Of a stretch of DNA of 64,000 nt, positions 1-11,499 are shown one piece after another. The notes below the pieces were generated by a model. It saw only the letters and a list, made by a program, of their open reading frames with translations. It did not search any database and was not told the DNA's origin. The stretch spans positions 1,736,001-1,800,000 of the forward strand of contig JABMLP010000001.1 in assembly GCA_013176395.1 (NCBI GenBank). The letters run 5' to 3'. Position 1 is the stretch's first letter. The number at the start of each line of letters is the position of its first letter. The position numbers were made by a program, and so were the translations under genes. This stretch comes from Venturia oleaginea (lineage: Eukaryota; Ascomycota; Dothideomycetes; Venturiales; Venturiaceae).

Positions 1-296
1 TTGCATCTCCGGAGATGTACTTCTATCCAATGACACAATCGCAATGGCGCCACTGACAGTCTTCATGTTCCAGCCGAACTGGTGCAATCCATGCCTAAAT
101 CCTGTCATTATGCAAGCGCGTTTCGCAAACTCTTTTTGGACTACTACTTTATTCAGACATCACCTTTGCGTAGTTAAAGAAAACAAGAGGAAACTCACTC
201 ACTGTTGTTTTCTCTTTTCTCCTGTTGGTTGACCCCTTTCGTCTGCTCTGCTTGTCACTCGAGCCATTTTTAGCAGTGCTACCGAAAACCACAGTC

Positions 297-2227
297 ATGC
301 CCGAGCTCGAGAAGACGCCGTTAGAGACTGGCAACAGCAACGCGCTTCGTGAGTCCGAACTCGGCAACCACAAGGCTTTTTCCGATAGCAGCAATGAGGT
401 CCTCCACGAAGGCATCAACGAAAAATCATTATTGCGCAAATTGGACCTGAAACTCTTGCCTCCCTTGTCCTTGCTTTACTTGTTATCTTTTCTCGATCGA
501 AGCAATGTCGCAAACGCGCGAATCGAAGGCCTGGTTGCAGATCTTCACATGACGGGAAATCAGTACTTGACGGCACTCACCTTATACTTCATTGGATATG
601 TGATTTTCGAGGTGAGTGCTGTTTCGAAGCCTCTACAAGAATGTCGTTCTAATTACTTTCCCAGGTTCCCTGCAATATTGTTCTCAAGAGATGGACTCCT
701 CAAATGTGGCTTCCCACCCTGACGTTGACCTGGGGAATTGTTTCGACTCTTATGGGAGTAACGCAAGATCTATCTGGATTCTTTGCCGTCCGCTTCTTTC
801 TCGGTGTGTATCAACGCTCGCTTTCGTGAAAATATCGTTAACAAATGATCAGGTGTAGCTGAATCTGGACTTTTTCCAGGAGTATGTTTCTACCTAAGTA
901 TGTGGTACAAGCGTCGCGAAAGGCAGTATCGAATTGCCCTTTTCTTCAGTGCTGCATCTCTCGCTGGTGCTTTCGGCGGTATCTTGGCGTTCGGGATCGC
1001 AAAAATGAATGGTATCGGCGGCTACAGGGGATGGTAAGCTAGGATATGTCTCCTTTGCTTGCTTCCTTCTGACCAGGAATAGGAGATGGATCTTCATCAT
1101 TGAGGGTCTTTTGACAGTTGTCATTTCATGTGCTGCTTACTTCTTCATCTCGAATTACCCCGACACCGCCAAATTTCTTTCGGACAAGGAACGATCTTTC
1201 ATACAGGCACGTCTGGCCGCCGACTCAGATTCGACTCGCAACGAAGTCTTCACGTGGGCCAATGTCAAGAAAGCATTACTCGACCATAAATGCTGGCTTT
1301 ACGGATTCGCGTTCCACACTATGAGTCTTCCACTATACACACTCTCTCTCTTCTTGGTAAGCACCCTTTCACCACCACAGTGAGGTCGTCATTTCAGTGC
1401 CTTCCGATACCACAACTCCGGATGAAAACTGTTCAAGCCACGATCGATGTCACTAAACTTCTGGCAATTCAAATTTTCAAATCGCTAGAAATTTATCGAC
1501 ATCGATCTTGGGCTAAGAGCCCGCAAGAAAAAAGCACCATCAACAATCTGCACGTGAAAGAAGGCATTGAATCAACAACCGTACCATCCCTCATACTCGG
1601 AAAACCCATAACCCTAACAACTAACCCATCCAGCCTTCCATCATCAAAGACCTAGGCTACACAAGCGCAAAAGCCCAACTCCTCTCCATCCCCGTCTACG
1701 CCGTCGCAACTGTCCTCACCGTCCTCATAGCCTATACATCCGAACGCTTCCACCTCCGCTCCCCCTTCGCAATCGCTTCCTCCTTAGTCGCAATAATTGG
1801 CTACATAATCCTGATAACCAACACCCACCCTTCCAAAAAACCAGGCATCTCCTACCTAGGGACTTTCTTAGCCGCAGCGGGAATATACCCTGCTACCGCT
1901 CTTTCCCTCGCCTGGCCTGCTAACAATGTTTCTGGACAGACGAAGAGAGCGGTGGCGAGTGCGATGCAGATTTCTATTGGGAATTTGGGGGCAGTGTTGG
2001 GGACGCAGCTTTATAGACCGAAGACTGCGCCGAGGTATTTGCTTGGACATGGGTTTGCGTTGGGTTATTTGTGTGCCAATGTTGTTGTTACGGCTGTGAT
2101 TTGGTTGGTTCTTGCTAAAGAGAATAAGCGGAGGGAAGAAACTGGTGTTAAGGCTGGATTTGAGGATGTGGGTGTCGGAGAGGACTGGGAGGGTGATGGT
2201 GATTTGAGGTGGAGGTTCAGCACTTGA
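297..2227 (+). CDS. MFS permease, anion:cation symporter (ACS, Dal5/Tna1-like) family
   Basis: Plasma-membrane major facilitator transporter. Model: exons 297-611, 665-803, 853-1033, 1083-1356 and 1634-2227, all phases consistent, giving 500 aa. The N-terminus is hydrophilic, followed by KLLPPLSLLYLLSFLDRSNVANA near residues 47-70, a TM1 with the LDRxNxxNA signature typical of fungal allantoate/nicotinate-type permeases. About 12 hydrophobic segments follow, with GWRWIFIIEG after TM5, another hallmark of this family. Relatives import organic anions such as allantoate, nicotinate, pantothenate or small peptides; the substrate cannot be read from sequence. Odd point: intron 4 is 277 nt against about 50 nt for the others, and contains copy A of a small inverted-repeat element (1442-1509). 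The ATG at 297 was chosen because it begins a typical charged N-terminus. No transport partner lies nearby. Confidence 0.85.
1357..1633 (+). other. Over-long intron 4 of the MFS permease gene
   Basis: The donor GTAAGC follows codon TTG and the acceptor CATCCAG precedes CCT TCC ATC, both phase 0. Its 277 nt are four to five times the length of the other introns in this gene. Part of the excess is an inverted-repeat element at 1442-1509. The rest is non-coding, with stops in the gene's frame. Confidence 0.7.
1442..1509. repeat. Small inverted-repeat element, copy A
   Basis: The left arm (from 1442) GATCGATGTCACTAAACTTC and the right arm (1485-1507, reverse complement) GATCGATGTCGATAAATTTC match except for a few bases. 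The arms are separated by an AT-rich spacer of about 20 nt. Similarity may extend outward (AAGCCAC against AGCCCAA). The same arm occurs at 26861, 32611 and 38680. It lies entirely inside an intron. Confidence 0.7.
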
Positions 2228-2750
2228 GTGGTGCCACGATCCATTCATTGGTTAATTCGTTTTTAAAATTAGCCTCTAGATAGCAATGTTCGCATTTAGT
2301 AAGCGATGTTCAAAGTGGAGATTGTCCAAAAATGATGGCGTGCAAAGTGGGCGAATTACATCACCGATGCTGATGAGATTGTCCACCTGGAAACGGGTTT
2401 TCCGTTTAGAAGCAAGTCCTAGAAGGGCGAACAGGGAGTCCCGCGGGTCTGAAAGAGGTCATTGATTGTGCAAGTCACCAAACTGCCTTCCAACGGGCTG
2501 TGCATATCAACGGCCGGATGAAGAACGAGCACTCGAATCCGATTTGATCCTGGTAAAGATTCGCATGTGTGTGGCCGAATCACGTTCGCGTCTGATTCAT
2601 ATTCGGCCAGGGTTTGAAGCGGAGCCTTCCACTTCAACATAACAACACGCCCAGTTCGGCGCGTCGCAATACAACAATTCCCACCATTGCCCCTTCGAAT
2701 GCGTATCCTACCACCTCCTCGTACCAAACGTCGCGATACCGCCTTCAAAA
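2228..2750. other. Intergenic region, MFS permease to ORC4
   Basis: This stretch has short overlapping reading frames only and no intron-like or domain-like signal. It should hold the 3' end of the permease transcript and the promoter and leader of ORC4. No repeat was seen. Confidence 0.6.
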
Positions 2751-5083
2751 ATGGCGCGAAAAGAGACGGGAACGCCCACGATGGCGAAAAGGAGAAAGCT
2801 CAACGATACAGCAGCACCCAGCAGTGCGTTCGCGAAGAGGAAGTCGACGCGAGAGGAGGAATTGGATCTATACGATGATATCGATGGTGGTCTGACAAAG
2901 AGCGAGCCGAAGAAGAAAAGAGGCTGGAAGGGATGGGTGCAGATTAACGAGGATGAAGTAACTTCCGACGACGACGAGGTCATTGTTACGACTACACCAG
3001 CGAGATGGCAGGCAAAACTGAAGGCCACCGAGTCGCTGAGTTCGACTGCGAAGAAGGGGATGCACAATGGGAAGAGCCAGGGGACGCAGAATGATAACAC
3101 AGTGCCAGAGAATGACGAGGATGAGGATGAGCTTCAGGCAGTTACGTCTAAGGGAACTGCGTGCTCAAGTGCGAAGAAACGAGCCCGCCGGAAGGTCATA
3201 AGCTCTGAGGAATCTGATGATGAGTTGCCCGAGGCAGACAGTCCAACGAAAAAACTTGCAAGTCGGCGGCTCAGTGCTGGGCTCAAGAAAATTATACAGG
3301 ACAACGAAGAGATGGAAGATGCTGGTAAATTTTCAAGATCTACGGCAAGGACACGAAGAATACCGGCAGAAACGCCTTCCAAGTCACTGAAACGATCGCA
3401 TACAGTGATCGAGGACGAAGAGGACGAAGAGGAAAGTGAGGAACTTGCTATTGTGAGAAAACCATCAAAAACCCAAAAGCGAAGACGACCACTGCCCCAG
3501 CTGGACGATACACATGAAGAAGAGGAAGCTATGGACATTGATTCAACGCAGCACGAGATCGAGGTTCCAATGTTGCGTCAGACTGCGACCACAAATAGCA
3601 TCCATGTCGATAAAACACCTACCAATGCCGCGATCACACTGATCAAATCCATCGTACTGTCGAAATTGGCACAGCGGCGGCCAGTGCCTCTGACCAATCT
3701 GGATACAGAATACGCCAAAGTCCATCAACTTCTCGAAGCGACTGTTACTAGCGGCGAATCAAACTCGATGCTGCTCATTGGTGCACGTGGGAGCGGAAAA
3801 ACAGTTCTGATCAATAGAGCCCTTCTTGAATTGTCTCGGTCTCAGAAGCAGCATTTTCACGTTGTAAAATTAAATGGTTTCATACAAACCGATGACAAAT
3901 TAGCACTACGTGAAATTTGGCGTCAACTCGGTCGGGAGATGGACATCGAGGACGAAGAAGGCACAACAAGTAAAAGCTACGCAGATACATTAGCTATGCT
4001 CCTTGCTCTACTCAGTCATCCTGATGAAATTTCAGGGGAAACAGGAGATCAAACGGCCAAATCTGTTCTTTTCATTATGGATGAGTTTGATCTTTTCGCT
4101 ACGCATCCGAGACAGACACTCTTGTATAATCTATTGGATATTGCGCAAAGTCGTAAAGCACCGATTGCAGTCCTGGGTTTGACCACAAGGATCGATGTCA
4201 CAGAGGCTTTGGAAAAAAGAGTCAAAAGCCGATTTTCACATCGATATGTTCATTTGAATCTGGCAAGAACTTTGGGCGAATTTGTGGATGCTGCAAAATC
4301 TGCGCTGAAGATCTTGCCTTCTGAGCTTACTTTTGAGGAGAAGGCAGCGTTGATCAATCCTGATGTTCGAGGCACGAAGAAGAAGAACCAGAAGGATGAT
4401 GTGCTGGAATCGTGGAATCGTGCTATTGATGTAAGTGTGCTGCATTTTCTACTTTGCCTGCACGCGAATCTTTCAATAAACCTTGGCCAGATCTAACGAA
4501 CCTATAGTCCATCTTCGTCAACACAACTTTCCAACGTATAATACTTCACCCACCATATCACACCTCAAAATCCCTCCCAACCCTCTTCTCATCTCTACTC
4601 CTCCCGATAAGCTCACTGAACTCGATGCCCCAACCATCAAACTTCTTCTCCACCTCAACAATCTTAACACCACCCTCATCAAACCTCCACCTTCTCTCCT
4701 CCCTCTCCAACCTCGCTTTATCCCTTTTGATCGCCGCTTCCCGACTCTCGATAATCCACAACACAACCACCACAAATTTCCCCGTCGCCTATTCCGAATA
4801 CGTCAACCTCGCCAGTAAAGCCCGCATCAGCGCCAATGCTGCCGGTCAACTTGCCACTGGCTCTGGTATGAGGATTTATGGGAAAGAAGTGGCGAGGAGA
4901 GAGTGGGAGGGTCTTGTAAAATCAGGACTTGTTGTGAGGGTCGGTGGTGGAGCATTTGGCGCGGGCAATGCCATAGGTGGAGGTGGAGGTAGAGACATGG
5001 TTCGGGTCGATGTTGCACTTGAGGAGATTCCAGGGAGCGTCGAACTCGGGAACGTAATGGAGAAATGGTGTAAACAGATTTAG
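2751..5083 (+). CDS. ORC4: Origin recognition complex subunit 4
   Basis: AAA+ subunit of the nuclear origin recognition complex, which marks replication origins and helps load MCM2-7. Model: exons 2751-4430 and 4508-5083 (intron 77 nt), 751 aa. Residues 1 to about 300 are a low-complexity extension rich in Lys/Arg and acidic clusters (KKKRGWKGW, EDEEDEEESEE). The AAA+ core follows: Walker A GARGSGKT near residue 344, Walker B LFIMDEFD near 439, then LGLTTRIDVTEALEKRVKSR as sensor/arginine region. The second exon encodes the C-terminal winged-helix part (SARANAAGQ-like helix, ending MEKWCKQI). Yeast Orc4 is shorter because it lacks this long N-terminal tail; fungal orthologues often carry one. 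The ATG at 2751 opens MARKETGTPTMAKRRK. A second in-frame ATG lies 30 nt downstream. Confidence 0.92.
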
Positions 5084-5334
5084 CGAGTATATCTGTATCT
5101 CAACCAGACCGGAAGCGTAGAGTACGTACCTTTCAAAGAGAACGCCTTGAGATGGAAGACGCCATCTCTCTCATTCCATAATAGCTCCTCACTCATCTCA
5201 CCATTTTCATTCCAAAGCATACAAGTCATATACTAAGAACACTCCACATCAACCTCGAATCTTCTACTCCCATCTCGGCAGAAGTCTATTTCAGCGAGTT
5301 GGCGCGCTCGTTGGTATCATTCTCTCGTGTATTC

Positions 5335-5729
5335 TCAAGGTTCTGCTAATGGTTCTTGAGGTTGGATTTTCAAAAACCAGGCCATATACCTCACTTCTTC
5401 CACAAGGCCGATCGTTTGCACAACCACGGCAGTTGTCTCGATGATATGTATGGTATCGGGTTTGGTGTTGGACTGGCGAGGCGGTTTATCTGGGGTATAG
5501 TAGAGACGATTTGGGATGCGACTGGATCTTGAGATCGGGGGATGTGGTCGCTGGAGGAGTCAATGGGCATGTTGCGTGCTTTCAAATATAGGGGCTTGGT
5601 AAAGACTTTGGGTGGGAGTTGGGGTGGTAGGGTGATGTAAAGGTTTCTCCTTTCCTTTGAGATTGCTAGAACCGTTGGGGAATCCGTATGATACGTGTGT
5701 TTCGGGATGCGAAGTTTCCACCAATCCAT
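5335..5729 (-). CDS. Possible small two-exon gene, unknown product
   Basis: Tentative. An ATG at 5729 opens MDWWKLRIPKHTYHTD and runs 41 codons to a possible phase-0 donor (intron 5606-5551, GTCTTT to CTCCAG). The frame after the acceptor continues 71 codons to a TGA at 5335, ending in a regular, non-repetitive stretch (DTIHIIETTAVVQTIGLVEE). The product would be 112 aa with no signal peptide, membrane segment or domain that I recognise. It is convergent with ORC4. The donor is non-consensus. The alternative is two unrelated chance frames. Confidence 0.25.
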
Positions 5730-6259
5730 GATTTCAGTAGATTGATGCAGTAAGATACAAAATCGATCACAGCTTCTATGGCCCGAAGTGTCTCTTAAAT
5801 GCTTACAAATGCTAGAACCAAGCTTTCTCAACTTTGATCATCAGCGTTATTCGAGCTGTACTCGTTCCAAGCTCTTCTCACGTTACGAGACTTGAAATAG
5901 TCCTGATTCAGTGGAAAGTAGGTGTGCATCATGATCACGGCATTCGCTTTTCTTAAAGCTCGATTTGGCCGCGATGTAGATGCGACCACTTGACATTCCA
6001 TACATAGCATTAACTAAACCACTAGATCGAATCGAAGAGCCTCGAGAAATATCCGAGAACGAGACATGGCGCGACGCGTCTGGGAGCCTGCATCTGGCCC
6101 TAGATCCGCTTTTTTAGACCCGATTTTGGGCTTAAAGCACATTTATGACGATCCAAAATCCCTCTTTTACTCCATCCCACTGAGCGTACATAAACAGCTA
6201 AATTACATGTCCGTACATGTCCTGACAAACTAGCAAACGCCTTTCGAAGGGTATCGGAC
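5730..6259. other. Intergenic region
   Basis: Only short shadow frames appear on both strands. I see no gene, RNA or repeat here. It lies between the possible small gene and the 3' end of the BTB gene, both on the minus strand. Confidence 0.5.
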
Positions 6260-6975
6260 TTAACCCTGGCTGACGCGAGTCCTCTTGCGTCCAGCGTGAA
6301 CAACTGGTGTACCCTGTGTCGCAGGCTCCTTCTGCTTCTCCCTCTGGTCCAAAACAAGCGAGAGCACATCGAAACCGAATTTTGGGAATTCGAGACATAT
6401 GCTGCGGAAAACTCCTTCGGCTTCGTGTCTGAGGACATGGGATCTGGTAGCCCAGAAAGCAGCGACTGGCTTGCAAACAGTAGTATCTTGGGTATCGGTC
6501 TCCTTGTAGACAAAACGGGCATATGCGAGCTCTCCCTTGGCGGTAGATTCCGATCGGTGGATCTTGGTGTGAGCAAGGGATTTGAGAGCTGGGAGGCCGA
6601 GCCTATCGGCAAGAGTGCAGACGCGTGCGTGGCGGAGGAGGGCGACACCCTCGTTGTCTGGTGCGGGAACAGTGGGGTCGTATTCGGAGGCAGAGTCCTT
6701 GCGGCTGTCGGCGCGCTTTGGGAAATATTCGTCGTTATAAAGGTATTCTAGCACAGATCCTACTGCCATGAGGTTGTCATAGGGAGCCTCAATGCGGCGC
6801 TGTAGACTTAGTTTGCATGACAGCAAACCGCATTGCCGCGTCTAGCAAGACTAACGGGCCCATCTGGTGGGAATTCGGAGCACTTTGCGGCGAACCAAGG
6901 CGACTTGGAGAGGATGGCTTCGTGGGCGCTCAATACGGTGGTTTCTGATCCATCTTTGGCAGAGACTTCGACCAT
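6260..6975 (-). CDS. BTB/POZ domain protein, possibly lacking its 5' end
   Basis: Minus-strand model: exon 1 6975-6856, intron 6855-6800 (GTTAGT to CTACAG, both borders phase 0), exon 2 6799-6260, 219 aa. It reads MVEVSAKDGSETTVLSAHEA, then ILSKSPWFAAKCSEFPPDG, RRIEAP, VGSVLEYLYNDEYFPK and LLRHARVCTLADRLGLPALK. This is the order of the fungal BTB fold: DAxxV strand, HEAxLSKSPFF helix, LEYLYxxEYxP, then HARVxxLADxxGLxxLK. Such proteins usually act as adaptors for Cullin-3 ligases or as transcription co-factors; the partner is unknown. In frame upstream of the ATG the sequence SYLRSP would fit the usual pre-BTB segment, but a stop closes it, so an upstream exon may be missing or degraded. The sequence beyond 7020 looks like decayed repeat DNA. 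Confidence 0.65.
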
Positions 6976-7440
6976 AGGTGAGCGCAAGTAGCTGTGAACT
7001 AGGCTTTATCTAGGCTAGTTAGGATAAGCTACTGGTATTGAGGTATTCCCTCGAGAGAGGAAAGTCTCCCTATCCGTAGCCGTATACTTCTTATAGAAAC
7101 CCGAGAACCTTCCCTTCCCTTCGTTCCCCTGCTTCTCAACTTAAGAAGAAAGTTACCCTCTTATCTCTCCATTACCTAGTCCGCCCCCCTAAAGCGGTAT
7201 ATCGTTGCCGTTTATCCTCCCTTACAATATCTGCCGGTTGAGGTATACGTATTTCGCGCGGTATCGGTATGAAGAGGAGCCCTCGGCAGAGGGGAATCGT
7301 AGGAATAAGGCAATCTTTCCGCATAAGGAGAGGTGTAGATCGGGGAGGAGAAAGGTCGTAATCGGAGGAGTTCTAGTAGGTATACTTATTATATCGCTGA
7401 CTGCGTATCGGTATTGACTTATCGTTGGAAGCCGGAATCG
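6976..7440. mobile_element. Possible decayed transposon or repeat remnant
   Basis: This stretch is full of TA steps and CGGTAT/CGTATA-type words (around 7075-7100 and 7240-7420) and has no sustained coding frame in its upstream half. Composition differs from the flanking genes, as expected for mutated repetitive DNA. I identify no terminal repeats, target-site duplication or transposase, so this is an impression from composition only. Confidence 0.2.
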
Positions 7441-10245
7441 AAGGAGGGTTAGAATACAGAGCTCTAAAAGAAGATTGTCTACGTGTATTTTGCTTGTCGT
7501 GGCTCAATCTCGACTCTCCAGACTCGTAGAAAAAGTTGAAGATTCGTAGGGGACACCGGCGTAGAGGTGCTGAGTCCTCGTCCCCCCATATTGCCAAGGA
7601 CATGTCGATATCGAATTGCACTTCGATGCCCTTCCAAATATCGCCATAAGCAAACACGATGAAGTCCTCTCCGGTGCAATCGAGTTTGAATCCACTCACC
7701 ATGCTGAACCTAGGTTTGTAACAAGCGCTGAAGTTCTCCGAACAATAGCTACGCTTGGTTTGCTGGAGTTCCCGACGAATTGCCGCAACCTGGTATTGTT
7801 CACGATATACCAGGTCGTTGGGAACGTTGGTTTGTGGCCGAGGCACTACCAGCCTGTCTCTATCTACTTGTCATCACTAGAGTCGCTGGCCGAGCGTGTT
7901 GAGCTGTCGATTGCTGTTGAGAATTTGGAGAAGCAAGACTGGTGACCAGTGATGGGCGGAAGCTTTTTCTATTCCAGCCTTGTTGTCGGTTGTTAGGCCC
8001 TGAAAAAGAAGCGTACATTGAGGAGAGGCATCGTGCTATTATCATCGGGAGACAATATCCAGACCCACGAATCAGGAAACGAGAACGATAATTCGTCTTT
8101 CAACATCATCCTCGACACCCAATCAGACCACTCTTAGCACAGCAGGTTCATATCCTTTGTTGAGAATGACATGATTTGGGGCCAAATAATCGGATTCCAA
8201 ATCAACGAGAGGATGCAAAGCATCGATATGGTGTGGGATCTAGTTCGCGTTGGCTAGTGACTGTTATCGGACGGATGGTGCCACGGTCTCTCCACACAGT
8301 ATTTTCCGAGCTGCATGATAATTCTCTGTGAACTCATCGTATGGAGAGAATGGGAAATCCCGGACCAAGTGTCCTGATTCTGGTGTAGCTGGGGCAAGGC
8401 GGTTCGTCGGACGCAATGGAGTGGACGAGCACTGTACTCGAGCTGTCATGACGGTCGCAGTGAGATCCAATGGTAGAAAGGTGAGGAGGATTGATGCCCG
8501 GCTGCGCAATCCTTGATCGTATGTAGCGAGACTGTGCTACCCATCATGTTGGCTTGAGACGAATCCGGAATGGCTTATCGGAATTTACTCCTGATCATCC
8601 ACTCACAGGTGGAGACCGGTGTTATTACAATGCACGATCTTGAACATAGCCAGATAGAGTTGTCCATGTTGTCGAGATGCTGATGGTGTTTGGTGTTGGT
8701 GTGTTGGAGGTTGTTGTTCTGCTGACAGATGATTGGCACGAGTCATAGACGAAAATGCCGAAGCCCGATCGAGTCAATCGTTGGGAGACGTTATCCTTTC
8801 TCCCCGCCAGTATTGGTCTCTCCACAGAAAACAATGTTGTCGCAACAAGAATACGAGTTATGGCCGTCTATCAGAGTGGAGTTCCGCTCCGTATGGCGAA
8901 GCTGTTCCTCTGCGTCCCTGTTCTATGGAGAGGTTCGTCTCGGCAGGTGGCATTTGCAGGAACGCACAGCAGTTGGGTGCATACGTGGCAAGTCTCGAAG
9001 CTCAAAAGACAGATACAGCCTTTACTCATGTCGTGCTCTGCTCGTTCGAAGACGAGTATTGTTTGAGATGTCTGCAGAGTCAGAGTAGCAGTTTCAATGC
9101 CTTGTTGTCCGTGTGACTTGAACCTGCAGTTAGCCTCATGCGGGACGAAAAACGGCACCAGGTCGGAGTAAAAGCGGTCAATGTCCAGGACATGGGTAAT
9201 AAACTAGGCGTATCGCGCTATCTCTGTAGCTTAACTCGCTCACTAGTAGGTGCCAAGCCAAATTGCGATATGTGCTTGATCTCATCGGTCACACAAGACT
9301 TCCGAATGCACGGTCAGCGTGGTTTCATGTGCATGTGCGGGAGTGCCCGTGAAGACAGTTTGTTGGGACGAAAGGGTCGGAAGATCAGAATTATTTTGGG
9401 TCATAGACAGATAGACGGGTCCTGAATCATCAAATCAGCATGCCCGATTTCAAAAGAGCTGGCTATCAGGGCGTCGTCGTTAGCCTCAAGAAGTGTGATA
9501 ACAAGGAAATCTCGCTTGGCGGCAGGGAGTGACTACGAATCCCAAGATTGTGGATCATCGACCGTTTTCGGCGCCAGGATATGCCATCGCGTCTGTCGGT
9601 GGGGGCATGGGTGTCGAACCTCCGGGACCTCTGCATGAGATCTTTGTCCTTCCACATCACGGAACAATTTCCTGTCGGCTGTATCGACCTAAACTTGGAA
9701 TAATGAAGCAGCCGATTCTTTCCTTCCTTTGGAATCACTTGGATCGAGAGGCCGCCGAGTCTCTCTACCCTAGCAGAAGCCATAGACGGCACAATGGAAG
9801 TCTAGCCTTGCTTGAAACCCGTTCCGAGCCGTATGTCCTCCTTCTGTGATGTTGACTGCGCCGGCTAGTCTAGCGGAAGTTCCTATCATCAAGCAAGATC
9901 GGCAGATAGCGAAGGCCTCACAATGATATTAACTCAAGACAGGTCTATTGTTGCTTCAGCCAATCACGCCCCGATTTGCTGAGCGGCGGATCTGCGGTGA
10001 AGCCAGCCCCGCAGCTGGTGTCTGAGGTTTCGAAGCTTCGGGCTTTCTAGAATGCAGGTCAGCATGTCGGTTCTCAAGGCCTCCCGTTTGAAACCCTGTT
10101 GGCGTGCTTTCCTTTTTTTAGTAGCGACTGTTCTCCCATGGTCTGGTCATCCGATCCAAAAGACTCGGCTTGAAATTCTTCACCTGGTGTACCATATCCT
10201 CTTCGCTACTGCTGTTCCACCTCATTTTTCTGCACACTCAACCAG
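7441..10245. other. Gene-poor, possibly degenerate region
   Basis: Numerous 60-130-codon frames overlap on both strands and none shows a domain, membrane segment or consistent splice chain. A minus-strand frame ending at 7373 (through VYREQYQVAAIRRELQQTK) has a GTGAGT donor-like site after KPRFSM near 7700 and could be a decayed exon. I cannot support a gene. Gene relics mutated beyond recognition are one explanation. Confidence 0.4.
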
Positions 10246-11203
10246 ATGGTCGGGACGTGGCAGAAAATGACAGATTCGGTCCCAGACTTTCGGGAACTTG
10301 TTGACATTCATGACCGCCAGTTTCAGAGCGTCGCCATTAGTCGGAGAGTATATTTTGTGCCTGTAGATGAGGTACGTCTGCTCTCTTTCTCTTCGTTGCC
10401 ATCATGCGCTGTATTGGCGTGTCGTGGATGGTGCAGGAGCTAAGGTATCAGTAGCACGAGGAAGACAGACTTACGCTTCAACATCAGATATTTTTCGACC
10501 TCATGGGAAGAAAGTTATTCCTACCGCCAGTGGAATACCCAGAGCGAGTGTTAGACTGCGGAGCTGGCTTTGGCAATTGGGCCTGTGCGATGGCCGAGTA
10601 TTTTGAATCCAGCCAGGTAAGTTACGAGTCTACTCATACTTCGCTGTAGTATCATCTAACAATTTCTAGGTGACAGCCATTGACATTTACCCAGCCGTCT
10701 TGCCAGAAAGTTCAGACAACCTTGAACAACAAATATGGAACCTCAACGACACTCTTGCTGGGACGTACGAGAGAAATCACTACGACCTCATACACTCTCG
10801 ATGCGTCGGGCCGGGAATCACCCGCAGTCGATGGCGCAATTATGTCCGGGACCTCTCGAGGTTGCTTTGTCGAAATGGGTGGCTGCAAGTGGCCGAGTAT
10901 TATTACAACATTCAGTCTGACAACGGTCGGTTGACAGAGGACCATGCATTGTACAAGTGGGGCACATTGTACAGAGGAGCCCAAGAAGCTTTGGGACGTG
11001 ATCCGAGGGTGGCCAGAACTCTCAAGCGACAGTTGGTAGAAGCCGGGTTGCATGACGTAACGGAGCTTGTATTTCGTGTCCCCATTGGCGGCTGGCATCC
11101 AGGTAAGCCAAGTTTGTCTCCCGGATGCAGGTGCCATGATGTAGGTGCGACTACTCGAATCGGAAAGAAGCTCGGAGTGGCAGGTACGAAGCCGTTGAAG
11201 TAG
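10246..11203 (+). CDS. SAM-dependent methyltransferase (LaeA/UMTA-like), C-terminally short
   Basis: Class I methyltransferase of the fungal LaeA/UMTA group. Model: exons 10246-10371, 10455-10616 and 10670-11203, all phase 0, 273 aa. Residues 8-42 (MTDSVPDFRELVDIHDRQF) are the usual lead-in. Exon 2 carries QIFFDLMGRKLFLPP and the SAM-binding motif I VLDCGAGFGNWACAMAEY. Exon 3 starts VTAIDIYPA (motif II, acidic residue after the strand) and includes the DLIHSRCVGPGI post-I motif and a WLQVAEYYYNIQSDNG stretch. After VPIGGWHP, where relatives continue with a further helical segment of about 60 residues, the frame runs into unrelated basic residues and stops, so the end may be lost or an intron missed (GTAAGC occurs there). 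A 21-bp tandem repeat starts right after the stop. Family members influence secondary metabolism or modify small molecules; the substrate is unknown. Confidence 0.72.
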
Positions 11204-11205
11204 GC

Positions 11206-11278
11206 ATGGTTCACCGTCCTGATGTCATGATTCACAGTCCTAAAGTCGTGGTTCACCGTCCTGATGTCATGGTCCATA
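11206..11278. repeat. 21-bp tandem repeat
   Basis: Three units of the type ATGGTTCACCGTCCTGATGTC follow each other (11206, 11227, 11248), the middle one diverged, plus a partial fourth. On the minus strand they would encode a heptad-like R-T-V-N-H-D-I/F repeat, but no gene is evident. The array begins 3 nt after the methyltransferase stop codon. Confidence 0.85.
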
Positions 11279-11280
11279 CC

Positions 11281-11306
11281 TTCCTGTTGCTCCTTCCTGT
11301 TGCTCC
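11281..11306. repeat. 13-bp direct repeat, two copies
   Basis: The unit TTCCTGTTGCTCC occurs twice in tandem immediately after the 21-bp array. Confidence 0.7.
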
Positions 11307-11444
11307 CTCCTGGCTGACCAGTTGTCTCATCAAGACTCCACAATGAACACTATTGGCCTCCACAATGTGAGCAATATCGACGCCATGTTGGACTCTCACG
11401 CCATCTGGCCCCTCACGCATGTGGTATGACTTTCCAGGCCTTCT

Positions 11445-11499
11445 TCTCCCGCCCCTCTCCCGCCCCTCTCCCGCCCTTCTCCCGCCCTTCTCCTGCCCT
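11445..11499. repeat. 11-bp pyrimidine-rich tandem repeat
   Basis: Five units of TCTCCCGCCCC and close variants (later units have CCCT, and one CTG for CCG) make a strand-asymmetric C/T tract. No gene covers it. Confidence 0.85.

Noticed and set aside
10912..11343. Minus-strand frame with TVNHDIR heptad repeats
   Set aside because: It is the translation of the 21-bp DNA repeat plus the antisense of the methyltransferase; no independent gene evidence.
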